DNA of 64,000 nt from Alistipes sp. (GTDB taxonomy: Bacteria; Bacteroidota; Bacteroidia; Bacteroidales; Rikenellaceae). Shown here piece after piece: positions 8,901-18,052 of the stretch. The translations under genes were made by a program, and so were the position numbers. The stretch is from assembly GCA_020026375.1 (NCBI GenBank), contig JAHHQN010000005.1, forward strand, positions 43,938 through 107,937, given 5' to 3'. Under the pieces are notes generated by a model, which was not told the origin of the DNA, made no database searches, and worked only from the letters and a program-made list of their open reading frames with translations. Position 1 is the stretch's first letter. Each line of letters begins with the position of its first letter.

Positions 8901-10313
8901 ATGGAACAGAAAGAATTGGAAAAAAAGGAGAAGACGGAGGCTGCCGCCGGCAGCAAATGGTCCGATGAGCTGAGAGCCTTCCTCCGCGGCCGCTTCAGCC
9001 TCGAAGAGGACAAGGCCGACCGCGAAGAGGTGGTGCAGGTCATCTCCAAAGGTGTAGAATTCCGAGGTGTGAACCTGTGGGTGCTGATTTTCGCCACTCT
9101 GACCGCCTCGCTGGGTCTGAATGTCAACTCGGCGGCCGTGATTATCGGCGCCATGCTGATTTCGCCCATCATGGGCCCCATCATGGGCGTAGGCTTCTCG
9201 CTGGGTGTCAGCGACTTCGAACTGTTGAAGAAGTCGTTGCGCAACCTCACGCTCATGTTCATCGTGGCCATCACCACCTCGACCCTCTACTTCCTGCTTA
9301 CCCCCATATCGTCGGCACAGAGCGAGCTGCTCGCCCGCACGGTACCCACCACCTACGACGTGCTGATTGCCCTCACGGGCGGTCTGGCCGGTATGGTGGC
9401 ACAGACCCGCACCGACAGAACCTCGACCGTGATTCCGGGTGTGGCCATCGCCACCGCCCTCATACCGCCCCTCTGTACGGCAGGTTTCGGTATTGCCACC
9501 GGTCAAATCAAGTTCTTCCTCGGCGCGTTCTACCTCTTCTTCATCAACTCGGTATTCATCGCACTGGCCACCTACATCATCGTGCGATTCCTCAAGTATG
9601 AGAAGAAGACCTTCATCGATCCCATTCGCGAGCGCAATGTGAAGCGTCTGATGATGATTATCACGCTGCTGACCTTCATTCCCAGCGTCATCGTCGGTAT
9701 CCACATGGTCAAGGTCTCCATCTTCGAGGCCATCTCCGACAAGTATGTCACCCAGGTGTTCAACTTCCCCCACACCCGGGTCATCGAGTGCAACAAGAAA
9801 TTCAACAGCGGCAAGACCCCCTCACAAATCGAGCTGGTGCTTATCGGCGAGTCGCTCAGCGACGAAATCATCGACAACACTCGCGCACAGATGGAGAGCT
9901 TCGGTCTGCGCAACACCGAGCTGATTATCCGTCAGGCCAGCACCACCGACAAGATTGATGTGGCCTCGATGCAGAACAGCTACGCCGAACTCATCGACGA
10001 GAAGAACAACCGAATCAAGGAGATGTCGTCGCTCCTCAAGCGATACAAGGTCACCAATGTGGAGGTCAACGACATCTCGCGCGAGGTGGGTACCATCACC
10101 AACAACATCAAGTCGATTTCGCTGATGAAGGGTATCACCTTCGATGTGAAGGGCAATCCGGGCGACACGACCCTCGTGTGTGTGGTAATGCCCACCAAGG
10201 GTGCGTCCAACGCCAGCATCGACCGCGAGACCCTCATACGCTGGTTGAGAGCGCGCACCAAGGTCGACAACGTGAAGCTCTTTGTGGAGACCAATCCCGA
10301 ATCGACAAAATAG
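8901..10313 (+). CDS. DUF389 (TIGR00341-type) multipass membrane protein
   Basis: A 470-residue inner-membrane protein. The DUF389 hallmark GAMLISPIMGPIMGVGFSLG lies around residues 89-108, followed by several hydrophobic helices to about residue 285, including a VIPGVAIATALIPPL segment. A charged N-terminal region of about 45 residues and a long soluble C-terminal region (about 290-470) lie outside the membrane core. The biochemical function of DUF389 is not established. It follows rsmI by 27 bp and precedes a glycosyltransferase by 20 bp, so the genes may share a transcript. Confidence 0.9.
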   Translation: MEQKELEKKEKTEAAAGSKWSDELRAFLRGRFSLEEDKADREEVVQVISKGVEFRGVNLWVLIFATLTASLGLNVNSAAVIIGAMLISPIMGPIMGVGFSLGVSDFELLKKSLRNLTLMFIVAITTSTLYFLLTPISSAQSELLARTVPTTYDVLIALTGGLAGMVAQTRTDRTSTVIPGVAIATALIPPLCTAGFGIATGQIKFFLGAFYLFFINSVFIALATYIIVRFLKYEKKTFIDPIRERNVKRLMMIITLLTFIPSVIVGIHMVKVSIFEAISDKYVTQVFNFPHTRVIECNKKFNSGKTPSQIELVLIGESLSDEIIDNTRAQMESFGLRNTELIIRQASTTDKIDVASMQNSYAELIDEKNNRIKEMSSLLKRYKVTNVEVNDISREVGTITNNIKSISLMKGITFDVKGNPGDTTLVCVVMPTKGASNASIDRETLIRWLRARTKVDNVKLFVETNPESTK

Positions 10314-10333
10314 GAGCGTCAAAACGACACGAC

Positions 10334-11353
10334 ATGAGTAAAAGTATCACGAAAATCGTCATCCTAAACTGGAACGGTGCAGCTCATCTGCGCCGTTTCT
10401 TGCCCCATGTCATCTCCTCCTGCCCCGAAGGCGTGGAGGTCATCGTGGCCGACAACGGCTCGACCGACTCCTCCGTGGAGATGCTGCGCGCGGAGTTCCC
10501 GACGGTCACCCTGCTGGAGATGGACCGCAACTACGGCTTCGCCTCGGGCTACAACCGCGCCCTGCGTCAAATCAGTGCCGACTACTATATCCTGCTCAAC
10601 TCCGATGTCGAGACCCCCAAAGGCTGGGTCGAACCCCTCGTCAGATGTCTCGACGAACACCCCGATGTGGCGGCCGTATCGCCCAAGCTCAATGCTCTGG
10701 CCGAGCGCGACAAATTCGAATATGCAGGAGCGGCGGGCGGCTACATGGACTTCCTCGGCTATCCGTTCTGCCGCGGACGCATACTCCGCACCACGGAACA
10801 CGACCACGGACAGTATGACGACGAACGCGATGTCTTCTGGGTGTCGGGAGCGGCGTTTGCCTGCCGTGCGGAGGTGTTCCACGCACTGGGCGGCTTCGAC
10901 GACCATTTCTTCGCCCACATGGAGGAGATAGACCTCTGTTGGCGCATGCAGCTGGCCGGCTACCGCATAAGAATCGTGCCGCAGAGCCATGTGTGGCACC
11001 TGGGCGGCGGCACCCTCACGGTGGATTCGCCCTCCAAGATATTCTACAACCACCGAAACAATCTGGCCATGCTCTTCAAGTGTGCCTCGTCGTGGCAGCG
11101 GGTGGTGGTGGCCGTCATGCGTCCGCCCCTCGACCTGCTGGCCGCCCTCACCTACCTGATGCAGGGACGCGCCGACAATTTCCGCGCCGTGTTCCGCGCG
11201 TGGAGGGATTTCATGGCGTGGCACCCCCGACTGGCACAGCAGCGCCGGCAAATCAGGGCCTCGCGCCGCGATGACGGACAACACCACATCTACAAAGGCT
11301 CGCTGCTGCTCCGCTATGTGTTGGGACAACGCGAGTTCGGCGACATGATGTAG
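10334..11353 (+). CDS. Family 2 glycosyltransferase
   Basis: A 339-residue GT-A-fold glycosyltransferase resembling rhamnosyltransferase/WbbL-type enzymes of cell-surface polysaccharide synthesis. The start MSKSITKIVILNWNG is chosen because it directly precedes the first strand; the open frame extends 52 codons upstream, but those overlap the DUF389 gene. Motifs include VIVADNGSTDSSVEML, RNYGFASGYNRAL, LLNSDVETP (DxD-like metal site), WVSGAAFACRAEVF and FFAHMEEIDLCWRMQLAGYR. The C-terminus carries a short amphipathic or membrane-associating segment. Donor and acceptor cannot be read from the sequence. Confidence 0.92.
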   Translation: MSKSITKIVILNWNGAAHLRRFLPHVISSCPEGVEVIVADNGSTDSSVEMLRAEFPTVTLLEMDRNYGFASGYNRALRQISADYYILLNSDVETPKGWVEPLVRCLDEHPDVAAVSPKLNALAERDKFEYAGAAGGYMDFLGYPFCRGRILRTTEHDHGQYDDERDVFWVSGAAFACRAEVFHALGGFDDHFFAHMEEIDLCWRMQLAGYRIRIVPQSHVWHLGGGTLTVDSPSKIFYNHRNNLAMLFKCASSWQRVVVAVMRPPLDLLAALTYLMQGRADNFRAVFRAWRDFMAWHPRLAQQRRQIRASRRDDGQHHIYKGSLLLRYVLGQREFGDMM

Positions 11354-11399
11354 TGCCGCCCCTCACACTGATATTTGCGGCGGACGACCGCCGCCGTCC

Positions 11400-11440
11400 A
11401 AAAGAAATCCCCCTGCCGACATGTCGGCAGGGGGATTTTC
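11400..11440. terminator. Bidirectional terminator between convergent genes
   Basis: Perfect 16-base arms (11405-11420 and 11423-11438) around a two-base centre, with A and T flanks on the two sides. It can end transcription of the glycosyltransferase (plus) and of the nucleotidyltransferase (minus). Confidence 0.9.
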
Positions 11441-11460
11441 ATATTGTCCGTTGGGGGAGA

Positions 11461-12372
11461 CTATTCCCAGAGTTTCTCGGGATAACGACCCTCGGCAATC
11501 ATGTCGCGAATGGCCTGCATCAGTGCCGGTTTGTCCTCCTTGTAGGTGACACCGTGCCACTGGGCAGCCGAACGCAGCACGCGCAGCGATGCCGTACCCT
11601 CGCCGATGAGCTTGTTGACCATGGTGGGGATATAGAACTCGGCCTTCAGATTCTCGCAGTTGGCCTTCTGCCACTCCATAAAGTAGGCGTAGGAGTACTC
11701 GAAGTAGTCGGGAGTGAAACCAAAAAGGTTCATCGACACGGGGGTATCCTCGGCCAGCTCCTCGTCGGCACCGCCGTCGTGGAAGACAATCTTGCCGTCG
11801 GGCATGCGCTCGATCTGGGTACGCTCGATCATCGAGGTCAGGTCGCCCTTCTCGTCGACACCACACACACCGCGCGATACGGTACCGTTGCTCGACAGGG
11901 TCTTGTTCAAATCGTAAGCAACCATGCAGTAGCGGTTGCGGCTCTCGCCCAGCTCCGAAAGATATTTGCCGATGGTGGCGTAGGCCTCCATACCGTAGAA
12001 GTCGTCGGCGTTAATCACCGCAAAAGGCTCCTTCACCACATCTTTGCCCATCATCACCGCGTGGTTGGTACCCCACGGCTTCTGGCGGCCTTCGGGAACC
12101 GAAAGGCCCTCGGGCAGATACTCCAGCTCCTGGAAAACGAACTCCACGGCAATCTTGCCGCCATAGCGCTCGGCATTGAACACCTCCTGGAACTCCTTGG
12201 CGAAGGAGTGGCGGATAACAAACACGACCTTGCCGAAACCGGCACGAATGGCATCGTAAATCGAGTAATCGAGAATCGCCTCGTTGTTGGGGCCGACACC
12301 GTCCATCTGTTTCAGCGAGCCGTAGCGCGAACCCATACCGGCTGCAAGAATCAATAAAGTAGGCTTTACCAT
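11461..12372 (-). CDS. Sugar-phosphate nucleotidyltransferase
   Basis: A cytoplasmic nucleotidyltransferase of 303 residues that probably makes an NDP-sugar from NTP and a sugar-1-phosphate. The start MVKPTLLILAAGMGSRYGS is chosen because the nucleotide-binding loop (LAAGMGSRYG) begins at residue 8 of this product; upstream in-frame codons lie in the promoter. Other conserved pieces are QMDGVGPNNEAILDYSIYDA, WGTNHAVM, PFAVINADDFYG (metal-binding Asp) and SMNLFGFTPD. It resembles uncharacterised Bacteroidetes relatives of UTP-glucose-1-phosphate uridylyltransferase, but its substrate is not fixed. It is monocistronic, with its own -7 box and terminator. Confidence 0.9.
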   Translation of the reverse strand: MVKPTLLILAAGMGSRYGSLKQMDGVGPNNEAILDYSIYDAIRAGFGKVVFVIRHSFAKEFQEVFNAERYGGKIAVEFVFQELEYLPEGLSVPEGRQKPWGTNHAVMMGKDVVKEPFAVINADDFYGMEAYATIGKYLSELGESRNRYCMVAYDLNKTLSSNGTVSRGVCGVDEKGDLTSMIERTQIERMPDGKIVFHDGGADEELAEDTPVSMNLFGFTPDYFEYSYAYFMEWQKANCENLKAEFYIPTMVNKLIGEGTASLRVLRSAAQWHGVTYKEDKPALMQAIRDMIAEGRYPEKLWE

Positions 12373-12413
12373 AATTTTATTCTTTTTTTGACGTTTAAAA
12401 TTCAAACTTATTA

Positions 12414-12421
12414 CAAATTTA
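12414..12421 (-). promoter_or_regulatory. -7 promoter box of the nucleotidyltransferase
   Basis: TAAATTTG on the minus strand fits TAnnTTTG and lies 41 bp before the chosen start in an AT-rich leader. Confidence 0.55.
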
Positions 12422-12537
12422 TAAAAAATATGAAAGACCACCAAGTATTTGCAAACGAAATAGCGTATTAATCAGCTCTTTCAGTGATGCCGGCCGACAA
12501 GTCGTCATTTTTTACCGTCAGATGCCAAAAAAAACAC

Positions 12538-12545
12538 TATCTTTG
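12538..12545 (+). promoter_or_regulatory. -7 promoter box of the M23-dxr-rseP-radA operon
   Basis: TATCTTTG lies 38 bp upstream of the first candidate start codon at 12584 and 92 bp upstream of the alternative start at 12638. Confidence 0.6.
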
Positions 12546-12583
12546 CAGATGGTGAATTTTACACCTATATTTAAAATCGCGGC

Positions 12584-13507
12584 ATGCCTCCACAAGGCAC
12601 CCCGCCGCCTCAACCCCAAAACCCAAAACAAGAGAGCATGAGTTGGAAAGAAAATATCACTAACGGCTGGCGCGACCTGTTCCGCAAACGCCGCTTCAAC
12701 ATGATCAACGCCATCGACGACAAGGAGGAGTGGCATATCCACATCTCACCGGCCAGCATCTTCGCCGGCTTCACGGGATTTCTGCTGCTGCTCTTCATCA
12801 TCGTTCTCTCGCTGGTGGCCTACACTCCGGTCATGGAGTTCCTGCCCGGCTACCGTACCGAAGCCGACCGCGCACGCGACAATCTGGCTCACAGCATCAT
12901 ACGTCTCGACTCCATCGAGCGCGTGATGAAGGACATGATGACCTACAACGAGAACATCAGCCTCATCATGGAGGGCAAAAGCCCCGTGGCACGCACCCTC
13001 GAATCCTCGGACAACGAGCGCAAGAGCAAGGCGGCCGTAGCCCCCTCGCCCGAGGACTCGCTGCTGCGCCGACAGATGGAGGGCGACGGCATCTACTCGC
13101 TCTCCTCGCGCCCCACGGCGGCCGACAAGCTCCGCAAATCGCTGGAGCTGCTCCCTCCGGCCGAGGGTATCATCACCGACCGCTTCGACATCAAGGCCGG
13201 CCGCTTCTCGATGACGATGGCCACCACCGAGGCCGACCGCATCACCGCCATCGCGCAGGGTACGGTCATTCTCAGCCTGTGGAGTCCCCAGACCGGACAC
13301 ATCATCGAGATACAGCATGCCGACAACACCCTGTCGGTCTACAAGAACCTCTCGCAGTCGCTCGTCGAAAAGGGACAGCTCCTCAAGGCCGGCGACCTGA
13401 TAGGTTACAGTGCCGAGCATAAGGACGCCGCGCACAAACAACTCTTCGAATTTGAACTCTGGAACAACGGCAAACCCGTCGATCCCGAGGAATATATCAT
13501 CTTCTAA
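12584..13507 (+). CDS. Membrane-anchored, catalytically degenerate M23 (LytM-like) protein
   Basis: A 307-residue protein with a cytoplasmic N-terminus, one transmembrane helix (about residues 63-88, FAGFTGFLLLLFIIVLSLVA), a periplasmic helical linker and a C-terminal LytM/M23 beta domain (about 185-307). The fold is recognised from GIITDRFD, ITAIAQGTVILSLW, HIIEIQHADNTLSVYKNL, GDLIGYSA and FEFELWNNGKPVDPEEYI. The zinc ligands expected in active M23 enzymes (HxxxD and HxH) are absent: the last site reads FEFELW. It is therefore probably a scaffold or activator, like EnvC/NlpD-type factors. MSWKEN at 12638 is an alternative start that would remove a Pro-rich leader. The stop overlaps the dxr start by one base. 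Confidence 0.85.
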   Translation: MPPQGTPPPQPQNPKQESMSWKENITNGWRDLFRKRRFNMINAIDDKEEWHIHISPASIFAGFTGFLLLLFIIVLSLVAYTPVMEFLPGYRTEADRARDNLAHSIIRLDSIERVMKDMMTYNENISLIMEGKSPVARTLESSDNERKSKAAVAPSPEDSLLRRQMEGDGIYSLSSRPTAADKLRKSLELLPPAEGIITDRFDIKAGRFSMTMATTEADRITAIAQGTVILSLWSPQTGHIIEIQHADNTLSVYKNLSQSLVEKGQLLKAGDLIGYSAEHKDAAHKQLFEFELWNNGKPVDPEEYIIF

Positions 13508-14658
13508 TGAAACAACAACTTGCAGTATTGGGTTCTACCGGGTCCATCGGCGTACAGACACTCGACATCGTACGCGAAAATCCCGATTTATTCGAAATAA
13601 CGACGCTCACCGCCCACCACAACTGGCAGCAGCTGGCAGCACAGGCCCGCGAATTTGACGCCGACACCGTGGTCATCGCCGACAAGAGCTGCTACGCACC
13701 CCTGCGCGAAGCCCTCGCCGACACCGACACCAAGGTCTACGCCGGAGAGGAGGCCGTGGCACAGGTGGCCGAGGCCGGAAATGTGAATGTGGTCGTCAAC
13801 GCACTGGTGGGCTACGCCGGACTGGCCCCCACGGTGGCCGCCCTGCGCAAGGGCAAGAAGCTGGCTCTGGCCAACAAGGAGTCGCTGGTCGTAGGCGGCG
13901 AGGTGGTCATGCGCATGGCCGCCGACAACAAGGCCCCCATTCTGCCCATCGACTCGGAGCATTCGGCCATCTTCCAGTGTCTGGCCGGCGAACAGTCGCC
14001 CCTGCGCCGACTGATTATCACCTGCAGTGGCGGCTCGTTCCGCGACCTGAAGCGCGAAGAGCTGGCCCATGTCACCGTAGAGCAGGCTCTGAAACACCCC
14101 CAGTGGAACATGGGTGCCAAAATCACCATCGACTCGTCGACGCTGGTCAACAAGGGTTTCGAGGTCATCGAGGCCCACTGGCTCTTCGGCACTCCGGCCG
14201 ACCGGATTTCGGTGGTGATACACCCCCAGTCGATTATCCACTCGATGGTGGAGTTCGAGGACGGCGCCATCAAGGCTCAGCTCGGCACTCCCGACATGCG
14301 CATGCCCATCAGCTACGCGCTGATGTTCCCCCACCGTGCGGTGCGTGAGAGCGAGCGTTTTGACTTCTTCCAGCACCCCCAGCTCACCTTTGCGGAGGTC
14401 GACCGCCTGAAGTATCCGGCCCTCGACATCGCCTACGACTGTCTGCGCAAGGGCGGCACGGCGGCCTGCACCATGAACGGCTCGAACGAAATGGCCGTGG
14501 CGGCATTCCTCGCCCGCAAGTGTCAGTGGCTCGACATTGTCAAGACCATCGAGTATGCGCTCGACAAGGCCACCTTCACCCTCCACCCCACACTCGACGA
14601 CCTGGAAATGGCCAACGAGGAGTCACGCCGACTCGCCCGCGAATATTTAGCACTGTAA
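13507..14658 (+). CDS. dxr: 1-deoxy-D-xylulose-5-phosphate reductoisomerase
   Basis: The second enzyme of the MEP isoprenoid pathway, converting DXP to MEP with NADPH. The 383-residue protein begins with the nucleotide-binding loop LGSTGSIGVQTLDIV. NKESLVVGGEVVM and PIDSEHSAIFQCL (metal and substrate site) follow, then TCSGGSFRD, HPQWNMGAKITIDSSTL and IHPQSIIHSMVEF. The length and order are canonical. Translation is coupled to the M23-like gene by a TAATG overlap, and rseP follows 16 bp downstream, a dxr-rseP neighbourhood common in bacteria. Confidence 0.98.
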   Translation: MKQQLAVLGSTGSIGVQTLDIVRENPDLFEITTLTAHHNWQQLAAQAREFDADTVVIADKSCYAPLREALADTDTKVYAGEEAVAQVAEAGNVNVVVNALVGYAGLAPTVAALRKGKKLALANKESLVVGGEVVMRMAADNKAPILPIDSEHSAIFQCLAGEQSPLRRLIITCSGGSFRDLKREELAHVTVEQALKHPQWNMGAKITIDSSTLVNKGFEVIEAHWLFGTPADRISVVIHPQSIIHSMVEFEDGAIKAQLGTPDMRMPISYALMFPHRAVRESERFDFFQHPQLTFAEVDRLKYPALDIAYDCLRKGGTAACTMNGSNEMAVAAFLARKCQWLDIVKTIEYALDKATFTLHPTLDDLEMANEESRRLAREYLAL

Positions 14659-14674
14659 TCCCCGAAAACAACAA

Positions 14675-15991
14675 ATGGACATACTCATCAAGATTCTTCA
14701 GTTCTTCCTCAGTTTCACCCTTCTCGTGGGCATTCACGAGTTCGGACACTTCATCGCGGCACGCCTGTTCGGTATCCGCGTCGACAAGTTCTACATCTTC
14801 TTCGACCCCTGGTTCTCGCTCTTCAAATTCAAGAAGGGCGACACCGAATACGGTGTGGGCTGGCTGCCGCTGGGCGGCTACTGCAAAATCGCCGGCATGG
14901 TCGACGAATCGATGGACACCGAGCAACTCAAGCAGGCTCCCCAGTCGTGGGAGTTCCGCACCAAACCGGCCTGGCAGCGCTTCGTGGTGCTGATTGCCGG
15001 TGTGACGATGAACGTGCTGCTGGCGATGGCCATCTACACGGGCATGTGCTACACCTGGGGCGAGACCTACAGCTCCAACGACCAAATCAAATGGGGCTAC
15101 AACTTCAACGAGGCGGCCCACCGTCTGGGTTTTGAGGACGGCGACCGCTTCGTGAGCATCGACGGCCAGAAGCCCGACGACATCATGGAAATCGTCAACG
15201 CACTGGTCATCACCGAGAGCGACCGCCGCGTGGTGGTCAACCGCAAGGGAGAGGAGATTACCCTCCACCTGTCGCTCGACGAGCTGATAGCCATGCGACA
15301 GGAGCGCGGCTACGAGAATTTCATGACCGTACGCATGCCTTTCATCATCGACAGCGTGACCAATCCTTCGCTCCGCACTCTCTCCAGAGGTGACGAGGTG
15401 ATTGCCATCGACGGGGTGAAGGAGGGCGACTTCATCGCCTACACCGACTACCTCGGACAGCACAAGGACCAGCAGGTGCAGCTCACCGTCCGCCGCACGG
15501 ACTCCTCGGTCGACACCCTCTCCGTGAAGGTCGATGCTGCGGGACGTCTGGGCATCATCGCAGGCAACCCCTTCACCTTCAATGTGAAGGAGTACACCTT
15601 CTGGGAGTCGATTCCGGCAGGTATCCGCAAGACAGGCAACGTGTTGTCGTCGTACTGGGACCAGCTCAAGCTCATCGTACAGCCCAAGACCGAACTCTAC
15701 AAGGAGGTGGGAGGCTTCATCGCCATCGCCAACATCTTCCCCAAGACCTGGGACTGGCAGGTGTTCTGGTCGATGACCGCCTTCCTTTCGATTATCCTCG
15801 CCGTGATGAACCTGCTGCCCATACCGGGACTCGACGGCGGCCACGCACTGTTCACCCTGTGGGAGATGATTACCGGCCGCAAGCCCGGCGACAAGTTCCT
15901 CGAGGTGGCACAGTATGTGGGTTTCGTCATTCTCCTGCTGCTGCTCATACTGGCCAACGGCAACGACATTTACAAATTATTCATGCACTAA
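14675..15991 (+). CDS. rseP: RIP metalloprotease RseP (site-2 protease family)
   Basis: An inner-membrane zinc protease that cleaves substrates within the membrane, such as anti-sigma factors. The HExxH site HEFGH (H21, E22, H25) lies in the first transmembrane helix. Two PDZ-like segments follow (around RFVSIDGQKPDDIMEIVNAL and EVIAIDGVKEGD). The second active-site motif NLLPIPGLDGGHALF supplies the catalytic Asp in a later helix, and the protein ends with a last membrane helix. At 438 residues it is full length. Its in vivo substrate here is unknown; no anti-sigma factor is in the window. Confidence 0.96.
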   Translation: MDILIKILQFFLSFTLLVGIHEFGHFIAARLFGIRVDKFYIFFDPWFSLFKFKKGDTEYGVGWLPLGGYCKIAGMVDESMDTEQLKQAPQSWEFRTKPAWQRFVVLIAGVTMNVLLAMAIYTGMCYTWGETYSSNDQIKWGYNFNEAAHRLGFEDGDRFVSIDGQKPDDIMEIVNALVITESDRRVVVNRKGEEITLHLSLDELIAMRQERGYENFMTVRMPFIIDSVTNPSLRTLSRGDEVIAIDGVKEGDFIAYTDYLGQHKDQQVQLTVRRTDSSVDTLSVKVDAAGRLGIIAGNPFTFNVKEYTFWESIPAGIRKTGNVLSSYWDQLKLIVQPKTELYKEVGGFIAIANIFPKTWDWQVFWSMTAFLSIILAVMNLLPIPGLDGGHALFTLWEMITGRKPGDKFLEVAQYVGFVILLLLLILANGNDIYKLFMH

Positions 15992-15995
15992 CCCC

Positions 15996-16532
15996 ATGAG
16001 AAAAACAATATACGGTCTGCTGACGGGTCTTCTGTGTCTGACGGCCGCAGCCTGCACCGAGGATTCCGACATCTTCTACACCACCACACGCCACATCACC
16101 CGTGTGGAGGCCAAGGTCACGCTCGCCGACTCCAAACCCGAACCCAAACCCGGCCCCAAACCCGAACCGTCGGCCGCCGAAGGGGAGACGCAGGGCGACA
16201 ATCCCCTTGTGGCACAAATCCGCGAGGAGCTGCTGGCCAAGTCGCCGGCCGTGGAGGGCGACACCTACACCTTCAGTTTCATGGTCTACAATGCCGGCAT
16301 ACTGCTTCTGCAATCGGGAGAACAGACCACCGAGGGACGTTTCACGAAAGTCCCCGGCTCCGATGAAATCGGATTTCTCTTCGGCGAGGAGTACCACATC
16401 GCGCAGGTCACCTCACCCGTCGACGAGCAGACTCCCGGCGAACTCTACACCTTCGACTTCACGAAGGAGTATCAGCAGCTCTACCCCGATGCGAAAATCG
16501 TAGAGGCCAAACGTCTGGAATACGTTGAATAA
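15996..16532 (+). CDS. Small lipoprotein of unknown function
   Basis: A 178-residue predicted lipoprotein. The start MRKTIYGLLTG gives a signal peptide ending in a lipobox (LTAAAC, Cys around residue 18); the longer upstream frame overlaps rseP and is not needed. A Pro/Lys/Glu-rich spacer (PEPKPGPKPEPSAAEG) follows, then a beta-rich domain with YTFSFMVYNAGILLLQSGE and IGFLFGEEYHIAQVTSPV. I recognise no family. It starts 4 bp after rseP and is followed 9 bp later by radA, so it belongs to the same operon. It probably sits on the periplasmic face of a membrane. Confidence 0.8.
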   Translation: MRKTIYGLLTGLLCLTAAACTEDSDIFYTTTRHITRVEAKVTLADSKPEPKPGPKPEPSAAEGETQGDNPLVAQIREELLAKSPAVEGDTYTFSFMVYNAGILLLQSGEQTTEGRFTKVPGSDEIGFLFGEEYHIAQVTSPVDEQTPGELYTFDFTKEYQQLYPDAKIVEAKRLEYVE

Positions 16533-16541
16533 CCTTCGGTC

Positions 16542-17912
16542 ATGGCAAAAGTAAAGAAAGCATTTTTCTGCCGCAGCTGCGGATTCGAAGCCCCCAAATG
16601 GCTGGGCAAATGCCCCTCGTGCGGCGAATGGAACACCTTTACCGAGGAAATCATCGCCAAGGAGAGCAGTTCCACGCCATCGGTGACGCTGGCCGGCATC
16701 ATGCCGGCGGTGAAGCCCCTAAAGATTGGCGACATTCACGAGGAGAACCGCAAGCGCATCGATTTGGGCAACAGCGAGGTGAACCGCGTGCTGGGCGGCG
16801 GCATGGTCCCCGGCTCGCTCATTCTTCTGGGCGGTGAACCGGGCATCGGCAAGTCGACCCTCTCGCTGCAGATTGCACTGGCGGCCAATTCACTCAAGAC
16901 GCTCTATGTGTCGGGCGAGGAGTCGGCCGAGCAAATCAAGATGCGCGCCGCACGCATCGGCATCGGCAACGAGGAGTGTCTGATTTACCCCGAGACACTG
17001 CTCGAAAACATCGTCAGACAGATTACCGAACAACACCCCGACGTAGTCATCATCGACTCCATACAGACCATCTTCACCGAGATGATAGAGTCGGCCGCCG
17101 GCAGTGTCTCCCAAATCAGGGAGTGCGCCGCCACCCTGCTCAAGTATGCCAAAACCACCGGCACCTCCATCATCATCATCGGCCACATCACCAAGGACGG
17201 CACCATCGCCGGTCCCAAGATTTTGGAACATATCGTCGATGTGGTGCTGCAGTTCGAGGGCGACAACAACAACATCTACCGCATCTTGCGCGGTATAAAG
17301 AACCGTTTTGGCGCGACCTTCGAAATCGGTGTGTTCGAGATGCTCGACAACGGACTGCGAAGCGTCGACAACCCCTCGGAGATACTCCTCACCCACTACG
17401 AAGAGCCGTTGAGCGGCATCGCCGTGGGTGCGGCGGCCGACGGTGTGCGCCCCTATCTGATTGAGGTGCAGGCACTGGTCGGCGGTGCGGCCTACGGTAC
17501 TCCCCAGCGCACGGCCACAGGATTCGACACACGACGCATGAACATGCTGCTGGCCGTACTCGAGAAGCGTGTGGGCATGAAGATGTTTCAGAAGGACGTG
17601 TTCCTCAACTTCGCGGGAGGTTTCAAGGTGGCCGACCCCGGTCTCGATTTGGCGGTGGTGGCAGCCGTCATCTCCTCCTATTACGACCGTCCCATTCTTG
17701 ACGGGGTGTGCTGTGCCGGAGAAATCGGTCTGTCGGGCGAGATACGTCCTGCACCACGCACCGAGCAGCGCATCAGCGAGGCGGCACGTCTGGGCTTCAA
17801 ACGCATCATCGTGTCAGGCTACCTGCCCAAAGACATCAAGAAGCCCAAGGGCATAGCACTCATCACCATCAACAGTGTCGACCAGCTGCCCAAGGCCCTC
17901 TTCATGGAATAG
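16542..17912 (+). CDS. radA: DNA repair protein RadA
   Basis: A RecA-like ATPase that drives branch migration of recombination intermediates. An N-terminal four-Cys zinc finger is present (CRSCGFEAPKWLGKCPSCGE, about residues 10-29). The Walker A loop LGGEPGIGKSTL lies around residue 98. The RadA-specific KNRFG motif (IKNRFGATFEIGVFEM) and a C-terminal Lon-like domain containing VGMKMFQKDVFLNFAGGF and CCAGEIGLSGEIRP complete it. The length of 456 residues is standard. It is the last gene of the run from the M23-like gene and ends about 70 bp before a strong hairpin. Confidence 0.98.
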   Translation: MAKVKKAFFCRSCGFEAPKWLGKCPSCGEWNTFTEEIIAKESSSTPSVTLAGIMPAVKPLKIGDIHEENRKRIDLGNSEVNRVLGGGMVPGSLILLGGEPGIGKSTLSLQIALAANSLKTLYVSGEESAEQIKMRAARIGIGNEECLIYPETLLENIVRQITEQHPDVVIIDSIQTIFTEMIESAAGSVSQIRECAATLLKYAKTTGTSIIIIGHITKDGTIAGPKILEHIVDVVLQFEGDNNNIYRILRGIKNRFGATFEIGVFEMLDNGLRSVDNPSEILLTHYEEPLSGIAVGAAADGVRPYLIEVQALVGGAAYGTPQRTATGFDTRRMNMLLAVLEKRVGMKMFQKDVFLNFAGGFKVADPGLDLAVVAAVISSYYDRPILDGVCCAGEIGLSGEIRPAPRTEQRISEAARLGFKRIIVSGYLPKDIKKPKGIALITINSVDQLPKALFME

Positions 17913-17979
17913 ACGTTCGGCAGGGGAAGCAGGCCTCTCCGCCCCACCCTGCCGAAAAGGAATATAAGGTATATCAGCA

Positions 17980-18016
17980 AAAAAGCGTTGCTTCCCGAGA
18001 GGAAGCAACGCTTTTT
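17980..18016. terminator. Bidirectional terminator between radA and the alkylation-repair-like gene
   Basis: An 11-bp perfect stem (GCGTTGCTTCC / GGAAGCAACGC) with a five-base loop, flanked by A on the left and T on the right. It serves both convergent transcripts. Confidence 0.9.
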
Positions 18017-18052
18017 CCATATCCTTCACGCCCCTTTCGGGCGGTACGTCGG

